In this document: piece by piece, positions 50,723-64,000 of the stretch
Layout of the letters: each line of letters opens with the position of its first letter
Position numbering within the stretch: the first letter of the stretch is position 1
Origin: Chrysomallon squamiferum
Lineage: Eukaryota; Mollusca; Gastropoda; Neomphalida; Peltospiridae
Length of the DNA stretch: 64,000 nucleotides
Direction: 5' to 3'
Assembly (NCBI GenBank): GCA_012295275.1
Contig: CM022677.1
Coordinates: 11,810,050-11,874,049, forward strand
Made by a program: the position numbers and the translations under genes
Notes under the pieces: generated by a model
Told to the model about the DNA's origin: nothing
What the model saw: the letters and a program-made list of their open reading frames with translations, nothing else
The model's database searches: none

Positions 50723-52743
50723 TATTATCACTATTGCTGATATACTCACAAACACACACGTATTATTCTCAGAGTTGCACTTATCACTATTGCTGATACA
50801 CACACACACTATTATCAGAGTAGCAGTTATCACTATTGCTGATATACTCACACATATGCACACTATATCAAAGTAGAAAGTATCACTATTGCTGATACAC
50901 TCAAACATATATATACACACAAACACTATTCTCAGAGTAGCAGTTATCAGTATTCCTGATAAACACACGCACATACATACTATTATCAGAGAAGGATACA
51001 CACAAACACAGTATTATTAGAGTAGAAATTATCACTATTGCTGATACTCACAAACACACACATACATACTATTATCAGAGTAGCAATTATGAATATTCCT
51101 GACAAACAGAGACACAGATGCTATTATCAGTACAATTATCAGTACACTCAAACATACACAGACACAGACTATTATCAGAGTAGCAGTTATCGCTATTGAT
51201 GATACGTTCACACACACAATAACATATCATATTATTGTGCGAGTAGCAATTATCAACATTGCTGGTACCCAAACACACACACTATTATCAGCTGTTAGCA
51301 ATATTGCTGATACTCTCTCACACACACACACACACTTATAATCTCATACTATTAACAGTGTAGCAATTATCACTATTGCTGATACACACACACTATTATG
51401 AAAGTAGAAAGTATGACTATTGCTGATACACTCACACACACACATATACTATTATCAGAGTAGCAGCTATCCCTATTGTTGATACACTCAAACATACACA
51501 CACACACACAGACTATTATCAATATTGCTGACAAACACACATACACACACTATTATCAGAGTAGCAGTTATCACTATTGCTGATATACTAACACACACAA
51601 ATGCTATCATCAGAGTAGCAATTATCACTATTGCTGATACACAAACACACTATTATCAAAGTAGAAAGTATCCCTATTGCTGATACACTCAAACATACAC
51701 ACATACACAGACTATTATCAGTCATCAATATTGCTACAAACACACATACATATACACACATTATTATCAGTGTAGCAGTTTTGACTATTCCTGATACACT
51801 CACAAATACACACACACACTCATACTATTATCACAGAAGCAGTTATCACTATTTTTCATACTAAAACGTCAAAGACACACACACATAGTATTATCATTGT
51901 AGCAATTACCACTATTGCTGACACAGACAAACACAGACACACACAAACACACATACTATTATAAAAGTAGCAGTTCTCACTATTGCTGATACACTCACAA
52001 TCACAGTCACACACACATACTATTATGAGAGAAGCAATTATCACTATTATCAGAGTAAAAATTATCACTATTTCTGATACACACACACTATTATCACTAT
52101 TGCTGATACATACACACACACTATTAACAAAGTAGTATCACTGTTGCTGATATACACACACATATACAGATGCATATACACAGATACATACTATTATCAG
52201 AATATCATTATTGCTTGCACACTCACACTCACAGACACACACTATTGTCAGAGTAGCAGTTATCAGTATTGCTGATAGACACACACACATACTACTAGAG
52301 TAGCAGTTATCACTATTGCTGATATACCCCCCCACACACACACACACATATACTATTATCAAATAGCAGTACACTCAAACATATACAGACACAGACTATT
52401 AACAGAATAGCAATTAGCAGTATTTCTGAGAAACACACACACACACACAGATACTTTTATCAGAGTAGAAATTATCACTATTTCTGATACACACACACAC
52501 ACTATTATCAGAGTAGAAATTATGACTATTGCTGATACACTCACACACACATATACTATTATCAGAGTAGCAGTTATCCCTATCACACTCACAGACACAC
52601 ACTATTGTCAGAGTAGCAGTTATCAGTATTGCTGATAGACACACACACACATACAGACTTATCAGAATACTAATTTTCACTATTGCTCACACACACACAC
52701 ACACACTGATCAGAATAGCAGTTTTCACTATTGCTGATACACT

Positions 52744-52776
<33 letters not shown>

Positions 52777-52840
52777 ACACACACACACAGACTATTATGA
52801 GAGCAATTATCTCTATTGCTGATACACGCATACTCACTCA
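50685..52840. repeat. Long degenerate minisatellite with hairpin core
   Basis: About 2.2 kb of tandem units, usually 55-75 bases, each made of a (CA)n stretch, actattatcagagtagcag and the core tatcactattgctgata. The core ends (TATCA and TGATA) are complementary. Variation is high but the core is well kept. It lies just upstream of the small minus-strand gene. Peptides from it are low-complexity Cys/Val strings, not genes. Confidence 0.9.
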
Positions 52841-53200
52841 CTCTCAGGAATATAAATATAAGTAAAGCTAAAATTACAAAATTAATTATAAAAGGCTGAA
52901 AGACAGACTCAGAGACAGAGAACATGAGAACAAAAGCAAAAAGGAAACAAGCAGTTTGTACATATGTAAATACTTAATAACAAATACATAATAATTAATA
53001 CAACTACGAATATATAACAGAACAAAATATTTATATAAATTAAAAATATCTACATAAAATTATTTCATAATAAAATGTTTAGTTTATTATTCTTAGGATA
53101 TGGTTTAACTAAATTGTCTATGTCAGATAGAGAAAGATTAGGATTATATATAGAATAATTATTCAAATATTATAAAACTGTATAAAATTTAAAAAACAAT
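52841..53200. other. No gene seen
   Basis: AT-rich DNA between the minisatellite and the LRR-like exons. A further 3' exon of that gene could be hidden here but none was recognised. Confidence 0.5.
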
Positions 53201-53203
53201 TAC

Positions 53204-53539
53204 CTGAAGTAAGTTTAACTAAATCGTCAGTGACAGATATAGAAAGATCAGGACAATTTCCAATGTCCACATCTTTCAAAGAAAGGAGTTTTCCATGGAA
53301 ACTCAAACAGCTGGTTGGTTAAACAACTGCAGTTAAGACTTAATTCCTGTAGTGAACTTGTGACTGATTTGGAATCTGGAATATCTGAAATAAATGAAAA
53401 ACAGTATTAACAAACCTGATAACTGTATCTCTTAACTATCAGCAGAAAAAGAAACAAAATTAAAAAAATATAATAATGAGAAATTTGTCAAATCTAGATA
53501 GTTACAGAATGAAATATACGTGTTTATGTATATATACAT

Positions 53540-53598
<59 letters not shown>

Positions 53599-53721
53599 TA
53601 TATATATATTTTACAAATCTAAATTTACCATCAACTGTAAGTGTTAGGTTGTTAACTTTTGCATCATTCAGACAAAAATCTGAATACAAGATTAAGTGAT
53701 CCCAGCTGGTAATAAAAAACA

Positions 53722-53775
<54 letters not shown>

Positions 53776-56080
53776 TCACAATGTGCAGAATCTACATTAT
53801 CAGAAAATAGCTATGAAATTACAGAGAAATACACATTTATATTAATAAAACCAGTAAAAATAAATAGATAAATAAATAAATAAGAAAGTTAATAAATTTT
53901 AAAAATATATAATGATAAATTAAGATTCTTGAAGCAAAGGTTTCTTCGAGGAGAGAGAGAAAGAGAAAGTAGGAGAGACAGAGTATCAGTACACAGAGAG
54001 AGAGAGAGAGGTTAATAAAATGACATGAATAAGAAGAAGAAAACTGAGAGTTTTCAGTGTTGTGTTTTCTTTAAGAGCTGGACTGACACAGTGAGAGAAA
54101 TAATCATTTCCTAGAGAATTTACTCGACACATCCAAATATTCCTGTTTACCAACAACATTTTGCCTATAGAGTCCTAGAAAAAACCCACACTTAAGTTGT
54201 TTAAAAACTATTAACACAAATTGTTAACACTTATTTATTTGTTATTATTGAATTGTAGTTAGTAGAAGACATCATAATGTTTTAACAGTAGTAATAGATA
54301 TCAACAGCAATGGTAGTAGTTGTAGTAATAACAGCAACAGAACCAGTAACAGTGGTTGAGTAGTTGCCACAGCAGTAGTTGTAGTAGTTTTAGTATTAGT
54401 AACAGTAGTAGTAGCAGTAGTAGCATAATTCATAGTTGTACTATTAATACTAAAAGCAGTAATAGTGGTAAAGTACTAGTAGCAGTAATAGTGGTAATAA
54501 ATGTAATATTAGTAGTAACAGTACTAGTAATCATAACAGTGGTACTACTTGTAGTATTAGTAGAAACAGTACTAGTTGTAGTAGTAGTGGTAATAGTTTG
54601 TAGTATTAGTAATAACCATACTAGTAGTAGTATTAGTGGTAATTGCAGCAGGAACAGTAATAGTGATAAGTGTGGTAGAATTAGCTTACAAGTAGATACA
54701 ATATGGAGGGGTAGTAAATAACTCCAGACACCACAGTAGTAGTAGTAGAAGTAGTAGATGTAATAATAGTGGTAAAAATAACATTTGTAGTAAAAGTAAC
54801 AATAGATGTAATAATAGTGGTAAAAATAACATTTGTAGTATAAGTAACAATAGTAGAAATAGCAGTGACAGACATAGTGGTAAATAGATATATAATATTA
54901 TTGGTAATAGCTTTAGTGTGTTGAAAGTCACTGTTAGTAACTATTTTTTGTTAGTAGAATAATAGTAGTAATAGTGGTAGTAGCAGAAGTAGCAGTATTA
55001 GTAGCTAACTGATAATACTGGACAATTACATATACTAATTACTACTATTAATAATAATAAAAATAACAGTACAATATAATATCAATAATAATAAGAAGAA
55101 GAAAAATAATAATAATAATAAGAAGAAGAAGAAGAAGATGAAGAACAAGAAGAGAAAATAAGATTTTTTTCTCATAATTATACATATATAAATATAAAAA
55201 TAATTTGTTATTGGTATAAGCATTATGATTATGTAATGAATATGGAATTCTTTAAACTGGTTTTATTATAATAATTATTATTATTATTATTGTTATAAAC
55301 ATTTTTATAACAGTTATAATTAAGATTACTCAGAGCAAATAAATGATAGATACATACATAGACAGAGAGAGAGAGAGAAGACAGATAGATTTATAAATAA
55401 ATAAAAAAAAAAAAAAAAATTAATTGTCTACCGTTTAGAGCATTTTTATAAATTAAAACTATAAATAAATTTAAAATAATTTAAATAACCGGTTCTTAAG
55501 CAATTTATGTTCAGAATTATCAAAAGAGAATTTACAGAAAGATTATATGTAACATTTTTTTTCTTTGTTATACTTCAAAAATATTACAACTTTGACAATA
55601 ATTGTTAAAAACATAAAGAAAAGAAAGGAAGAAAAAAGAAAGAAAACTAAAAACTCAACATTAGGAACAAATAAGAAATGATACAAAAAGACACAGATTG
55701 TCATACAGACGAACAGATAAGTAAGTAGAGACATAGGTATATAGACAGATTCTGGGAAAAAAATACACAGACAAACAGAAGAACAGAGAGAGTCAGAAAT
55801 AAAATAAATAAATATGGAGCAGGCAGAAAGAGAAAAAAACTCCAGTTTTGCGAGAATATTAGTCAGTCAAATCATGTGATCAAACGTTTTCTGGTTGCTT
55901 TATTTCTTACACATTATTTTTACTGAAATACCTCTGGCAATAGATGGTGGTGTTTCTGGTTTCTTTTCTAGTGTGCCTGGATGTTTCTTGGCACAGGAGT
56001 TTGAGTTTTCAGTGGTTGGTTTCGTGGTGTCAGTTTGTCTTGAGGTTAATGGTAGTACAGGTGTTGTTTCTTTTTCAGTA
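53204..56080 (-). CDS. LRR-like gene, three exons recognised, one frameshifted
   Basis: Three exons with GT-AG borders: 56,080-55,932 encodes 49 residues rich in Thr/Pro/Lys (TEKETTPVLPLTSRQTDTTK...), likely a linker; 53,705-53,629 encodes WDHLILYSDFCLNDAKVNNL; 53,384-53,204 continues in phase with DIPDSKSVTSSLQELSLNCS. The last shifts frame near 53,285-53,304, where the other frame reads HGKLLSLKDVDIGNCPDLSI. The LxxLxLxxC / LxxLxxVDIGNCPDL pattern is that of leucine-rich repeats as in NLR-type proteins. The phase between the first two exons does not match, so at least one exon is missing. The frameshift is either decay or a sequencing indel. No start, NACHT or signalling domain is visible. 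Confidence 0.5.
53545..53774. repeat. (GA)n and (AAT)n microsatellites flanking an LRR-like exon
   Basis: GA at about 53,545-53,595 and AAT at 53,726-53,774 bracket the exon at 53,629-53,705 within 40 bases on each side. Confidence 0.95.
54290..55140. repeat. (TAG/GTA)n and (AAT/AAG)n triplet-repeat cluster
   Basis: Degenerate GTA/TAG/AAC triplets give open frames of Ser/Val on one strand and Leu/Thr on the other; these are repeat artefacts. A 49-bp direct repeat (aacatttgtagtaaaagtaa type) lies at about 54,779-54,860. Confidence 0.9.
55141..55925. other. Intronic AT-rich DNA, no exon seen
   Basis: Lies between the first two recognised exons of the LRR-like gene. The missing phase-adjusting exon may be here, but I could not place it. 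Confidence 0.4.
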
Positions 56081-56089
56081 CTGTGGAAA

Positions 56090-57540
56090 TAAAAAAAAAT
56101 AGAAAGAAAAGAAATTATATATATATTAACAGAAAATCAGACCTTGAAATTAAGAGAAATCATGTCTGTGATATATAAATACAACTGTCATAAAAAAATG
56201 TATCCAAATCATTGGAAACTATTTAAAATACACTAATAGTAACAAGCAAGTTATCAGAATAATACTGGTTCTAAAAAAATCACTAATAATAATAACTTTC
56301 AGAAAAGAGAACATCAACACTAGTAACAGAAATATTAACTCTCTGAGATATTACTAGGTAACAGGTTTTATTAAAACACTGAAAAAAAAAGTCTGCTCCC
56401 CATTGAATAAAAAGAAACACAAAGAAATATAATAATAAAAAGAATTATAACTAGCTTGTAAAAAAAATTATAATTACAATAATAATAATAATAAATAAAT
56501 AAATAAATAAATCGACACTATAGTTAAAATTATAATAATAATAATATAAATACATACATATACATACAATAATAATAAAAAATAAAAATTATAATTCTTT
56601 AAATAAAATGAGCAGGTGAACAAAATTCAAACAAAACAAAAAAATTCATTAAAATAAAAATTAAGAATTTAAAATATGAAGAAACAAAAATAAAGTATAA
56701 AAATAACTATGTACAGAAACTGAAAAATAATAAGTAAATTGTATATTTCAAAAATCTTGCTTATTAAAATAACTGAAAATAAATACAGACAAGAGGAACA
56801 GTCAAGAAGAAAAAGAAGACTGTGAAGAAATACAATGTAGAAAAATAACAAGAAACAATAATCATGGTAAATAGGTTAAAAAAAAACAACAACAATAAAA
56901 TACCTTTAAAGAAAACACAAAAATTAAATAAATAAAAACAATATGAATAAACACATGATAAGAAAAAACAAAAAGAAATACACACACACACACATAAATA
57001 CACCCACACACATATATATTTAAAATATATAAAACAAATAAATTAAATAAATTATAGAAAAATAATAAAATGTCATAAAATAAAATATTACTGAAATAGT
57101 AACAAGATAAAGAAATAATACAAATTACAGAGACGAAATGAAAAGAATTTTGAAATACAAATGAAAGATAAATTAAATGTTGATGATGATGATGATGATT
57201 TTTATTAGTATTAGTATTAGTAGTAGTAGTAGTAGTGGTAGTATCAATATCAAATTTAAATAACAATAATCATAATCATAATAATCTTCATAATAATAAT
57301 AATAATTATAATTTATTCGAAAATTCGTTTTTTGCTGAAATATAGATGAGGTAATCTGCGTTCTTCTTTATGTTAGATAACAACTGTTAAACAGGCAGAA
57401 GACAGTCAATTTAAGAAACAACAACAATATAAACAAATATCAGTTTAGATGGTCAGTAGTCAAATATAAAAGAACTGTAATTAACATGGACCAACAGAAA
57501 CGACAATAATGTGTGAAGAAAACAAAACAAAACCCCCTCA
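56090..57540. other. A-rich region with (AAT)n, (GAT)n and (TAG)n tracts
   Basis: Mostly A-rich sequence. A GAT run at 57,181-57,199 meets a TAG/TTAG run to 57,243. No exon was recognised; upstream exons of the LRR-like gene would be expected on this side. Confidence 0.5.
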
Positions 57541-57544
57541 AAAC

Positions 57545-57910
57545 ATGTAGTACGAAAAGGGTACGAGATGGTATGACATCAAAGTTACCAAAAGAAAAGA
57601 AAAAGAGTTTCTACCTTTGCAACAATTTCTACTCAATAATAGACATCTACGAGCCATATTTCTCAAAATTACTTTGAATAGAATTGATTGCATTATGAAG
57701 GAGTACACGTTTAAAAGTTTGTAAACACTGATCGGCGTTCAACGCTGCCATCATGGATTTTGATCGGAGGTTTCCGTGAGCTCACGGAAGTTTTTAAATC
57801 TCCAAATTCAATTATTTTACGTCTATTTTCTGAACTTTTTATGATTTACACTGATAAAGATAAGGACGGCTATTCATATTACCAAATCATCATGACACGT
57901 GCTACTTTTT
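57545..57910. repeat. Dispersed element B, copy 4
   Basis: Same orientation as copy 3. The core is gctgccatcatggattttga then cggaggtttccgtgagctca. It is the most isolated copy, outside both arms and the direct duplication. Confidence 0.75.
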
Positions 57911-58568
57911 CAACTTAAACTTTTCAAACTGGATTATTTTTGTGCAAATGCGTGCATAATAAACTAAAATTATAATTCGGTTAAAGATTAATGTATCAAT
58001 TTTCGTATCTTAACGGGATTGTCGTGGTTATTATTTAGAGTTACTTCCCCTATACCCTAAATCAAAGAATTTCAGAATTTCCACGTCAAATTATTTTGCA
58101 GAATATCTGACAAGCCAAACGATTAAAAGTTTGCTTCCAGTCTTTTATTTGTTTCAGTTTTATTTGTTGAAATTAATGTTGAAAGGCGTATAAAGGCTAT
58201 AATGTATAAACAAAACAAAAAATAATTACGTGAATTTGTCCTTGCATTGTTATTTCAGTCGGGCAGCATCATTTGCTGTTTTCACTAATTAAACTGTATT
58301 TCAGGACTGTCGTATAATTATGTATCTTAGAAATACTGTAATCAGTACGAGTCAGGGGAGTAGCCAGGTTTGAAAGTTAAGGGTGAAGGTGCTGAAAGAT
58401 AAGATTAATGTTCATCAGAAAAAGAGACACATACAGATCAGGATGAATTACATTTAGCTGTAACTTGACGCATTTTGGATGCAGGGAAAGGAATCAGAGA
58501 TGATTTGATGCATTTTTGTTCAACGGATAGATAGACCAAACAAGAGACCTTCATATAGATTAAAAGAC

Positions 58569-58603
<35 letters not shown>

Positions 58604-58714
58604 AGAGATAGACAGATAGATAGATATAAAATGAAAAAGGCTGATATGACCCAGTCTAACCTAATATCAGTCTAATCTCGCGCCCACTCAACTTTTCCTA
58701 TTATTATTATTATT

Positions 58715-58762
<48 letters not shown>

Positions 58763-58771
58763 ATTATTATG

Positions 58772-58816
<45 letters not shown>

Positions 58817-59430
58817 TATAAAAAATAGAAGAAAACTTAAATGATATTCCGTTGTGTAAAAAAAGATATTACGTTTATTTTGTAAAACGAGCGCAGTTTA
58901 CACTATAATAATTGTAAACCAATAATAGAACCTCTACCTACACTGATCATTTTGCCAGACTAAGAACGTTATATTTCATTAGCAACTTTCGAAGTTATAG
59001 TGAAAATATGATAACATGTGATATTTATGTGATATTTCCCCATCGGAATTTATGTTGTGTTTACTCCATTAATGAAGAATAATTTGTACTCAGCAAAAGT
59101 AACGTAGTGTTTTTGTTAAGACAATACACTATTTACATTGATTATTTTCGCTGCTTAATTGTATATATATATACTTTACGTCTCACCTAGAAATTAAAAG
59201 ATGAATATCACTCCATTTATAATTAATTATTTGCTAATATCTGACAATATAATCTCAGTTTTTCAATATACACTTGTCTAGAAAAAGAAAATCAATATTT
59301 AATTATCAATACAATCTGAGGTACAGCTAAAAAATAACCCTGAGTTTGTTATTATCAGAGCATTGGAATCTGGAAGGCCTCTTTATTTCTGAATTTCTCA
59401 ATATCCTTCTTGAATGAGATGATATACAGT
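57911..59430. other. No gene seen; (TA)n and (TTG)n/(TTA)n tracts
   Basis: TA at 58,571-58,600 and TTG/TTA at 58,698-58,815. The remainder is unique AT-rich DNA without recognised exons. Confidence 0.6.
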
Positions 59431-59439
59431 TAGCTATAC

Positions 59440-59800
59440 GACAAATCATACTGAAAATTACAGGTATGATTTCACTGTGAACATTCAGAAATATAGATGG
59501 AGCTTCCGTCTTATAATGTTTTTATTAATAACAGTAGCTTTATATGTGACGTCAAAAATATATCGAGAAATAAAGAGGACGCATCTAGTGTGATATTTTA
59601 TAAACACTAGAAACATGTTTCACTGAAAAACTATGATTAACTTTACACAGCCTTATGAAAACAACACTTGCAGTTTTAACGCGCAGTCACTATCTATATT
59701 AGACGTCATTAGTTTCTCAACAAAGGTGTAGCGGTAGTATTAACACATTGGTTTGGAAAATACAGCGGCTGTTCTTTTTTTGATTAACGATATTAGAGAT
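59440..59800. repeat. Dispersed repeat family A, diverged partial copy
   Basis: Shared order of blocks with 7,390-7,700: aaattacaggtatgattt, acatgtttcactgaaaa, then aaaggtgtagcggtagtatt. It is much more diverged than the copies in the arms. Confidence 0.65.
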
Positions 59801-61532
59801 TATACGTGACAAAAGAACTTGAGATACCGCTACGAAATGTCCGTTTTAGTAAAAGTAACGTGATATTTTACTTTGATAATTCTAAATCGTACAACAGAAA
59901 GGTGTAACACTAGCAGCTGTAAATTATAATTCTATGGCGTTATGAAAATAAACGACTTAATTACCTGTAAGAAGAAGAAGGTGAGAATTAATTACCTATA
60001 AAAAGAAAAAGTCGATAATTAATTGCTGGCTGAGCAGTGATATTTACAGTTTGTAGGTGAAGTATGTTGAGAAATGTTAATCTCATATTTTAAAAATATC
60101 AGAGTTAATTCCTGGAATCACAAAAGTGTGTACTGATTAGCTGAGAGCAAACAAGGTTAAAATGTTATTTTAGTACGCGAATTTTGTTTCATTATATTCA
60201 TTAAAAGGTCTATATCAGCACAAGTTGTATATTTTACATTTCTTATTATATCTGAAGTTCACTTACTACATTAGATATTAAAATAACAACTCCACCAGTA
60301 TGTATCAATGAGTCAGTGAAGCAGACACCATAGTTGTCAAAGTCCTCCCTTTGTCAACAGCTAAATAACAAACAACAACAATAATAACACCTTAATATTT
60401 TTATTTTTTATTTTTATTTTTCTGTAAAAACGGAGTGCGGATGTAAAAATTACTTCGACTTTTTTTTTAGGCCTCGTAATATTATCTGAGAAATCAGATT
60501 TATTCTTAGTGTATTGTTTCTGTCGAGATAAAATCTAAATACTTCTTTTTAAAAAATGATAATAATAATAATAAACTGATTTATGAGAAATCGTGAACTT
60601 TTACAAAACCACAGTTGACTATAGAATTTCACTATTCACACAGATAATGTTACCCATCGATAAAGAAATAAGACTCGTTTTATAACGTCTGTATTATTTA
60701 TATGAGAAATTAAAATTACATTAATTAGAGATTATCAGTTATATTAGTAAATAAACATGGAATTTCATTCTAGATTAACTTACTTTTTCAGGGTTTAAAA
60801 AAATAATCTGATATATTCTTAATTACATAATTTGATAAATTTGAATTTTAGATTAATCATGTAATTTCATGTAGGGAGAGATGTAAATTGTGTCGCGAAA
60901 TGTCATGTTACTGCGGTCATAAAACAAAGTATCACATTTAATTTTCAGTAATATCAATACAATATTCATCTAGTGCTTCACGCGCTTCTATACAGTCTTA
61001 TTATTGTTAATAATAAAATAACTTAATATTAAACACCATAATTTTTCAGTATACGATAAGGATATTAATTTGGAAAAAAAGATAGATCTGTTTTTCAATG
61101 CACTGTGTTTATATTACAGCTTCACTTTTACTATCAGTATATTGAGTTATATACCTCTTTTATTTTTAATAACTGTACACTAATTGTACAAGAACATTTT
61201 TTTTTTTTTTTACAAACTCAGCATACTATTAATATTAATGTTGAAAGAAGATATTCGTATTTAGATGTGAAGCGGAGATATTAAGCTTCTATCTTACGGT
61301 AACTTTACAAAATTATTCAAAATATGAAATTATCCAAATATAACGTTTATAATAAAATATTTCCTTTCTCTGAGGCATTGTTTTTCATCACAAAAATTTA
61401 TCTCAATCTCAGTTTTGTCCTTTAATATTAGCTGCTACTTTCTTTCTGTTTCAGGTTTCTAAATAAAGACTAAATATTAATTCTAAGCAAGGGTTCTTTT
61501 TAATATTATCACCGAAAAATATAGGAGGAAAA

Positions 61533-61574
<42 letters not shown>

Positions 61575-61603
61575 ATGTGTGTGTGTGAATATGTATATAT
61601 GTG

Positions 61604-61648
<45 letters not shown>

Positions 61649-62280
61649 ATTTGTGTATATGTGCGAATGTGAAAAAGGACTGAGTATTTTTATTGAAATG
61701 TACGCAAACTAATAAAAACATGTTCCTAATATCAATTCAGGTCTTTTGTTTTATGATTTACAGTCAGTGATCAAGTGGGTTAAGAGAATTTACATTATCC
61801 TCACTTGAAGAAATCACAGTTATTTTCACATCAGTGTTTACAATAATCATGTTCTATGAAAAAGGATATATTTTCAGAGATAGGTTTGATGCTGAAGTGT
61901 GCAGTTGTTTAACCAACAGAGCATGTTTTTCTGAGACTACCGAGTTCATGATTAATAAAGTATAATGAAAATGATAAACAACATTCATAAATTTCTTCAC
62001 TGGAATATTTAGATTACTGTTACAGAAATGTGTTCAACATTTTTGGTAGAGATGTGTATTGCATTCGTAACAGTTCATTCAAATTTATCTTAATTATTCC
62101 TCGAACATTCTGAGCGGGCGCATCACGTATTAAAATATATTATTTTAATTTCTATTAATGTAAATCAAAACCGTCGTTGCTCCTATCGTTATTGGTGTAC
62201 TCATTATTCCTTTTCGTGTTTAAAATATTAAAATATATTATCATTATCTCTGTTACTGTCACCGTCATTAGGGTCGTAAC
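59801..62280. other. No gene seen; AT-rich
   Basis: Contains a TG/TA microsatellite at about 61,530-61,640 and T runs. Nothing coding was supported on either strand. Confidence 0.55.
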
Positions 62281-62904
62281 GGCGTTGTGCTCAACGTTCT
62301 GGCGTACTTGTCACTATCCTTTTACTTTTTATTAACTATTATTCATATTATTCATATACTTTTTTTGCGTTCAAATGCTATACTAAAATGTATTATTACT
62401 ATTTCTGTTAACATCACCGTAGTTGCTGTCGTTGCTGTACTTCTCATTATTGTTTTGCGCTTTTTATTAGTCATTACTCATATTTTCTTAGCTATTAAAA
62501 TATATTATTGTAATTTCTATTAATGTCGCTGTCGTTGCCGTTGTACCGGATTGTTCCTAACGCAATTAGAGTGCTTCTCATTGTTCCACTTTGTTTTTTA
62601 ATCACCTATTATTCTTATTTCTGAGCGTGCCCATCCTGTATTAAAATATATTATTAAACACATCTTTATTATTAGTGTGAACGTTGGCGCGCTGCTGTTG
62701 AAACCAGCGCTGTCCTTCACGGCTTGGTGTTAATTATTCTTTTTCGCGGTTTACTACTATTCTTACTTTCTTACAGTGCACATCCTATTTTGAAATACAC
62801 TATTATTATTACTGATATTACCACTACTCTACCGCTATTTCAACTAATCTGCCACTGTTTCTTAATCGATACTACCGCTATTACTACCAATGATATTACT
62901 GATA

Positions 62905-63270
62905 CTTCTACCATTCTGACACTGCTACTTCAGCGATACTACTTCTAGTACTACTAATCTGTCTCAGTTACTTCAGTAATATTACTGATACTAGTCTATC
63001 ACTGTTACTTCAGCGATACTACTGCTATTACTACTAATCTATCACTGTTACTTCAGCAATACTACTGCTATTACTACTAATCTATCACTGTTACTTCAGC
63101 AATACTACTGCTATTACTACTAATCTGTCACTGTTACTTCAGCAATACTACTGATATTACTACTAATCTATCACTGTTACTTCAGCAATACTACTGATAT
63201 TACTGCTAACTGATTAGTTCAGGAATACTACCTCTATTTCTAGTAATCTGTTAGGTCAGCAATACAAGTG
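62905..63270. repeat. 43-bp minisatellite
   Basis: The central copies are almost identical with a 43-bp period (cttcag at 63,008, 63,051 and 63,094), containing actgttacttcagcaatac. Degenerate copies extend to both sides into TTA/CTA triplet DNA. Confidence 0.9.
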
Positions 63271-63712
63271 CTATTACTAGTAATCTCCCAGTCTTATTTC
63301 ATCAGTACTACTACTATAATACCTGCTGTTATAGTATTACTATTGCAACTACTACTACTTACTATTTCTTCTAAGTAGTATTTACTACTATTATTACTGA
63401 TACTGCTACTTATATTAGCTCTACAGATACTACATATAGTAATAACAGCAGTTTAAATATTATTGGACTGCATTTCTAAAATATTGTAATAGTATCCCTT
63501 GTGCTTTAGAAATTAATATTAAACAGCTTAAACAGCTGTTTATACTTATGTTTAAATTACCTATCTCTATTCAGAAAAAAAAAAAAAAAATAAAAACATA
63601 TAAAATACTGCTATAATAAAACAATTACATGTGCTTTAGTATATTAGTAGATACAAAACTGATTTTATAAAATTTGAATTAATGTTATTTTCCTTGTGAA
63701 ATTAGGCGGGCC

Positions 63713-63751
<39 letters not shown>

Positions 63752-64000
63752 GTTGTGTTGTTTTTTTATTATTATTATTATTATTTTTTTTTTTTTTATC
63801 TTCTTAATTTTACAGTCTACATGTTCATATCTTGAAATCCTGTATATACGTTTTACTAAAACTCATACTGATTACAGTATTTCTAATATACATAATTATA
63901 CGCAAATATATACAATTAGTTCGTGAAAATAGAGAATGATGAAATAAAAATGTAAGAACAAATTCACGTTTTTTTTTTTTTTACATTATAGTGTCCGTAT
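63271..64000. other. Triplet and T/A-run DNA to the window end; no gene seen
   Basis: ACT triplets to 63,440 and a (TTA)n at 63,716-63,796 broken by G/C-containing bases. No exon was recognised. Confidence 0.6.

Noticed and set aside
50685-52840. CRISPR-like array of repeats and spacers
   Set aside because: Units are degenerate and spacers are CA simple repeats; this is a eukaryotic minisatellite.
54356-54721. 121-codon Ser/Val-rich frame
   Set aside because: Product of degenerate GTA/TAG triplets, with equally long nonsense frames on the other strand.

Overview
The window looks like AT-rich, intron-rich animal DNA crowded with simple repeats ((GA)n, (TTA)n, (TA)n, (CA)n, GATA and GTAT families) and dispersed repeats. 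There is no bacterial-type gene packing. Coding islands are short exons flanked by GT...AG sites. A TNF-superfamily ligand with a Cys-x-x-Cys / Cys-Cys stalk and this microsatellite load fits a lophotrochozoan, most likely a mollusc. That assignment is inference and is not proven by the sequence.

Layout. Positions 1-13,906 and 25,438-40,125 are two copies of one stretch in opposite orientation; base 1 pairs with about 40,125 and base 13,906 with 25,438. The right copy begins exactly at the edge of a 200-N gap (25,238-25,437). The left copy carries a clean TNF-homology-domain (THD) exon at 1,439-1,819 (+). Its mirror at 38,282-38,700 (-) is frame-broken. Each arm also has a second, truncated THD fragment. 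The exon encoding the cytoplasmic tail, membrane anchor and stalk of the ligand lies just outside the right arm at 40,261-40,671 (-). The unpaired centre (13.9-25.2 kb) contains a diverged direct duplication of the 9.6-14.4 kb region at 16.4-22.2 kb, small candidate exons near 14.8-16.4 kb, and a RING-finger gene (22,916-24,081, -). That gene encodes four 38-residue repeats, a Topors-like RING and a C-terminal membrane segment.

From 40.7 to 57 kb all convincing gene pieces but one are on the minus strand. They are a seven-exon small coiled-coil gene (46,957-50,424) with signs of frame damage, a decayed paralogue of one of its exons just upstream (50.4-50.7 kb), a 2.2-kb hairpin-bearing minisatellite (50.7-52.8 kb), and exons of a leucine-rich-repeat-like gene (53,204-56,080), one with an internal frameshift. 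From 57 to 64 kb I see dispersed repeats, triplet repeats and a 43-bp minisatellite, but no gene.

A TNF ligand, a RING E3 and an LRR-like gene side by side could suggest an immune/cell-death neighbourhood, but nothing in the sequence shows that they work together. The strongest second-look items are the inverted duplication ending at the gap (real palindrome or misjoined haplotype contigs), a patchwork sequence at 33.37-33.85 kb that interleaves two different sequences, the membrane-anchored repeat RING protein, and a dispersed element whose core resembles a promoter.
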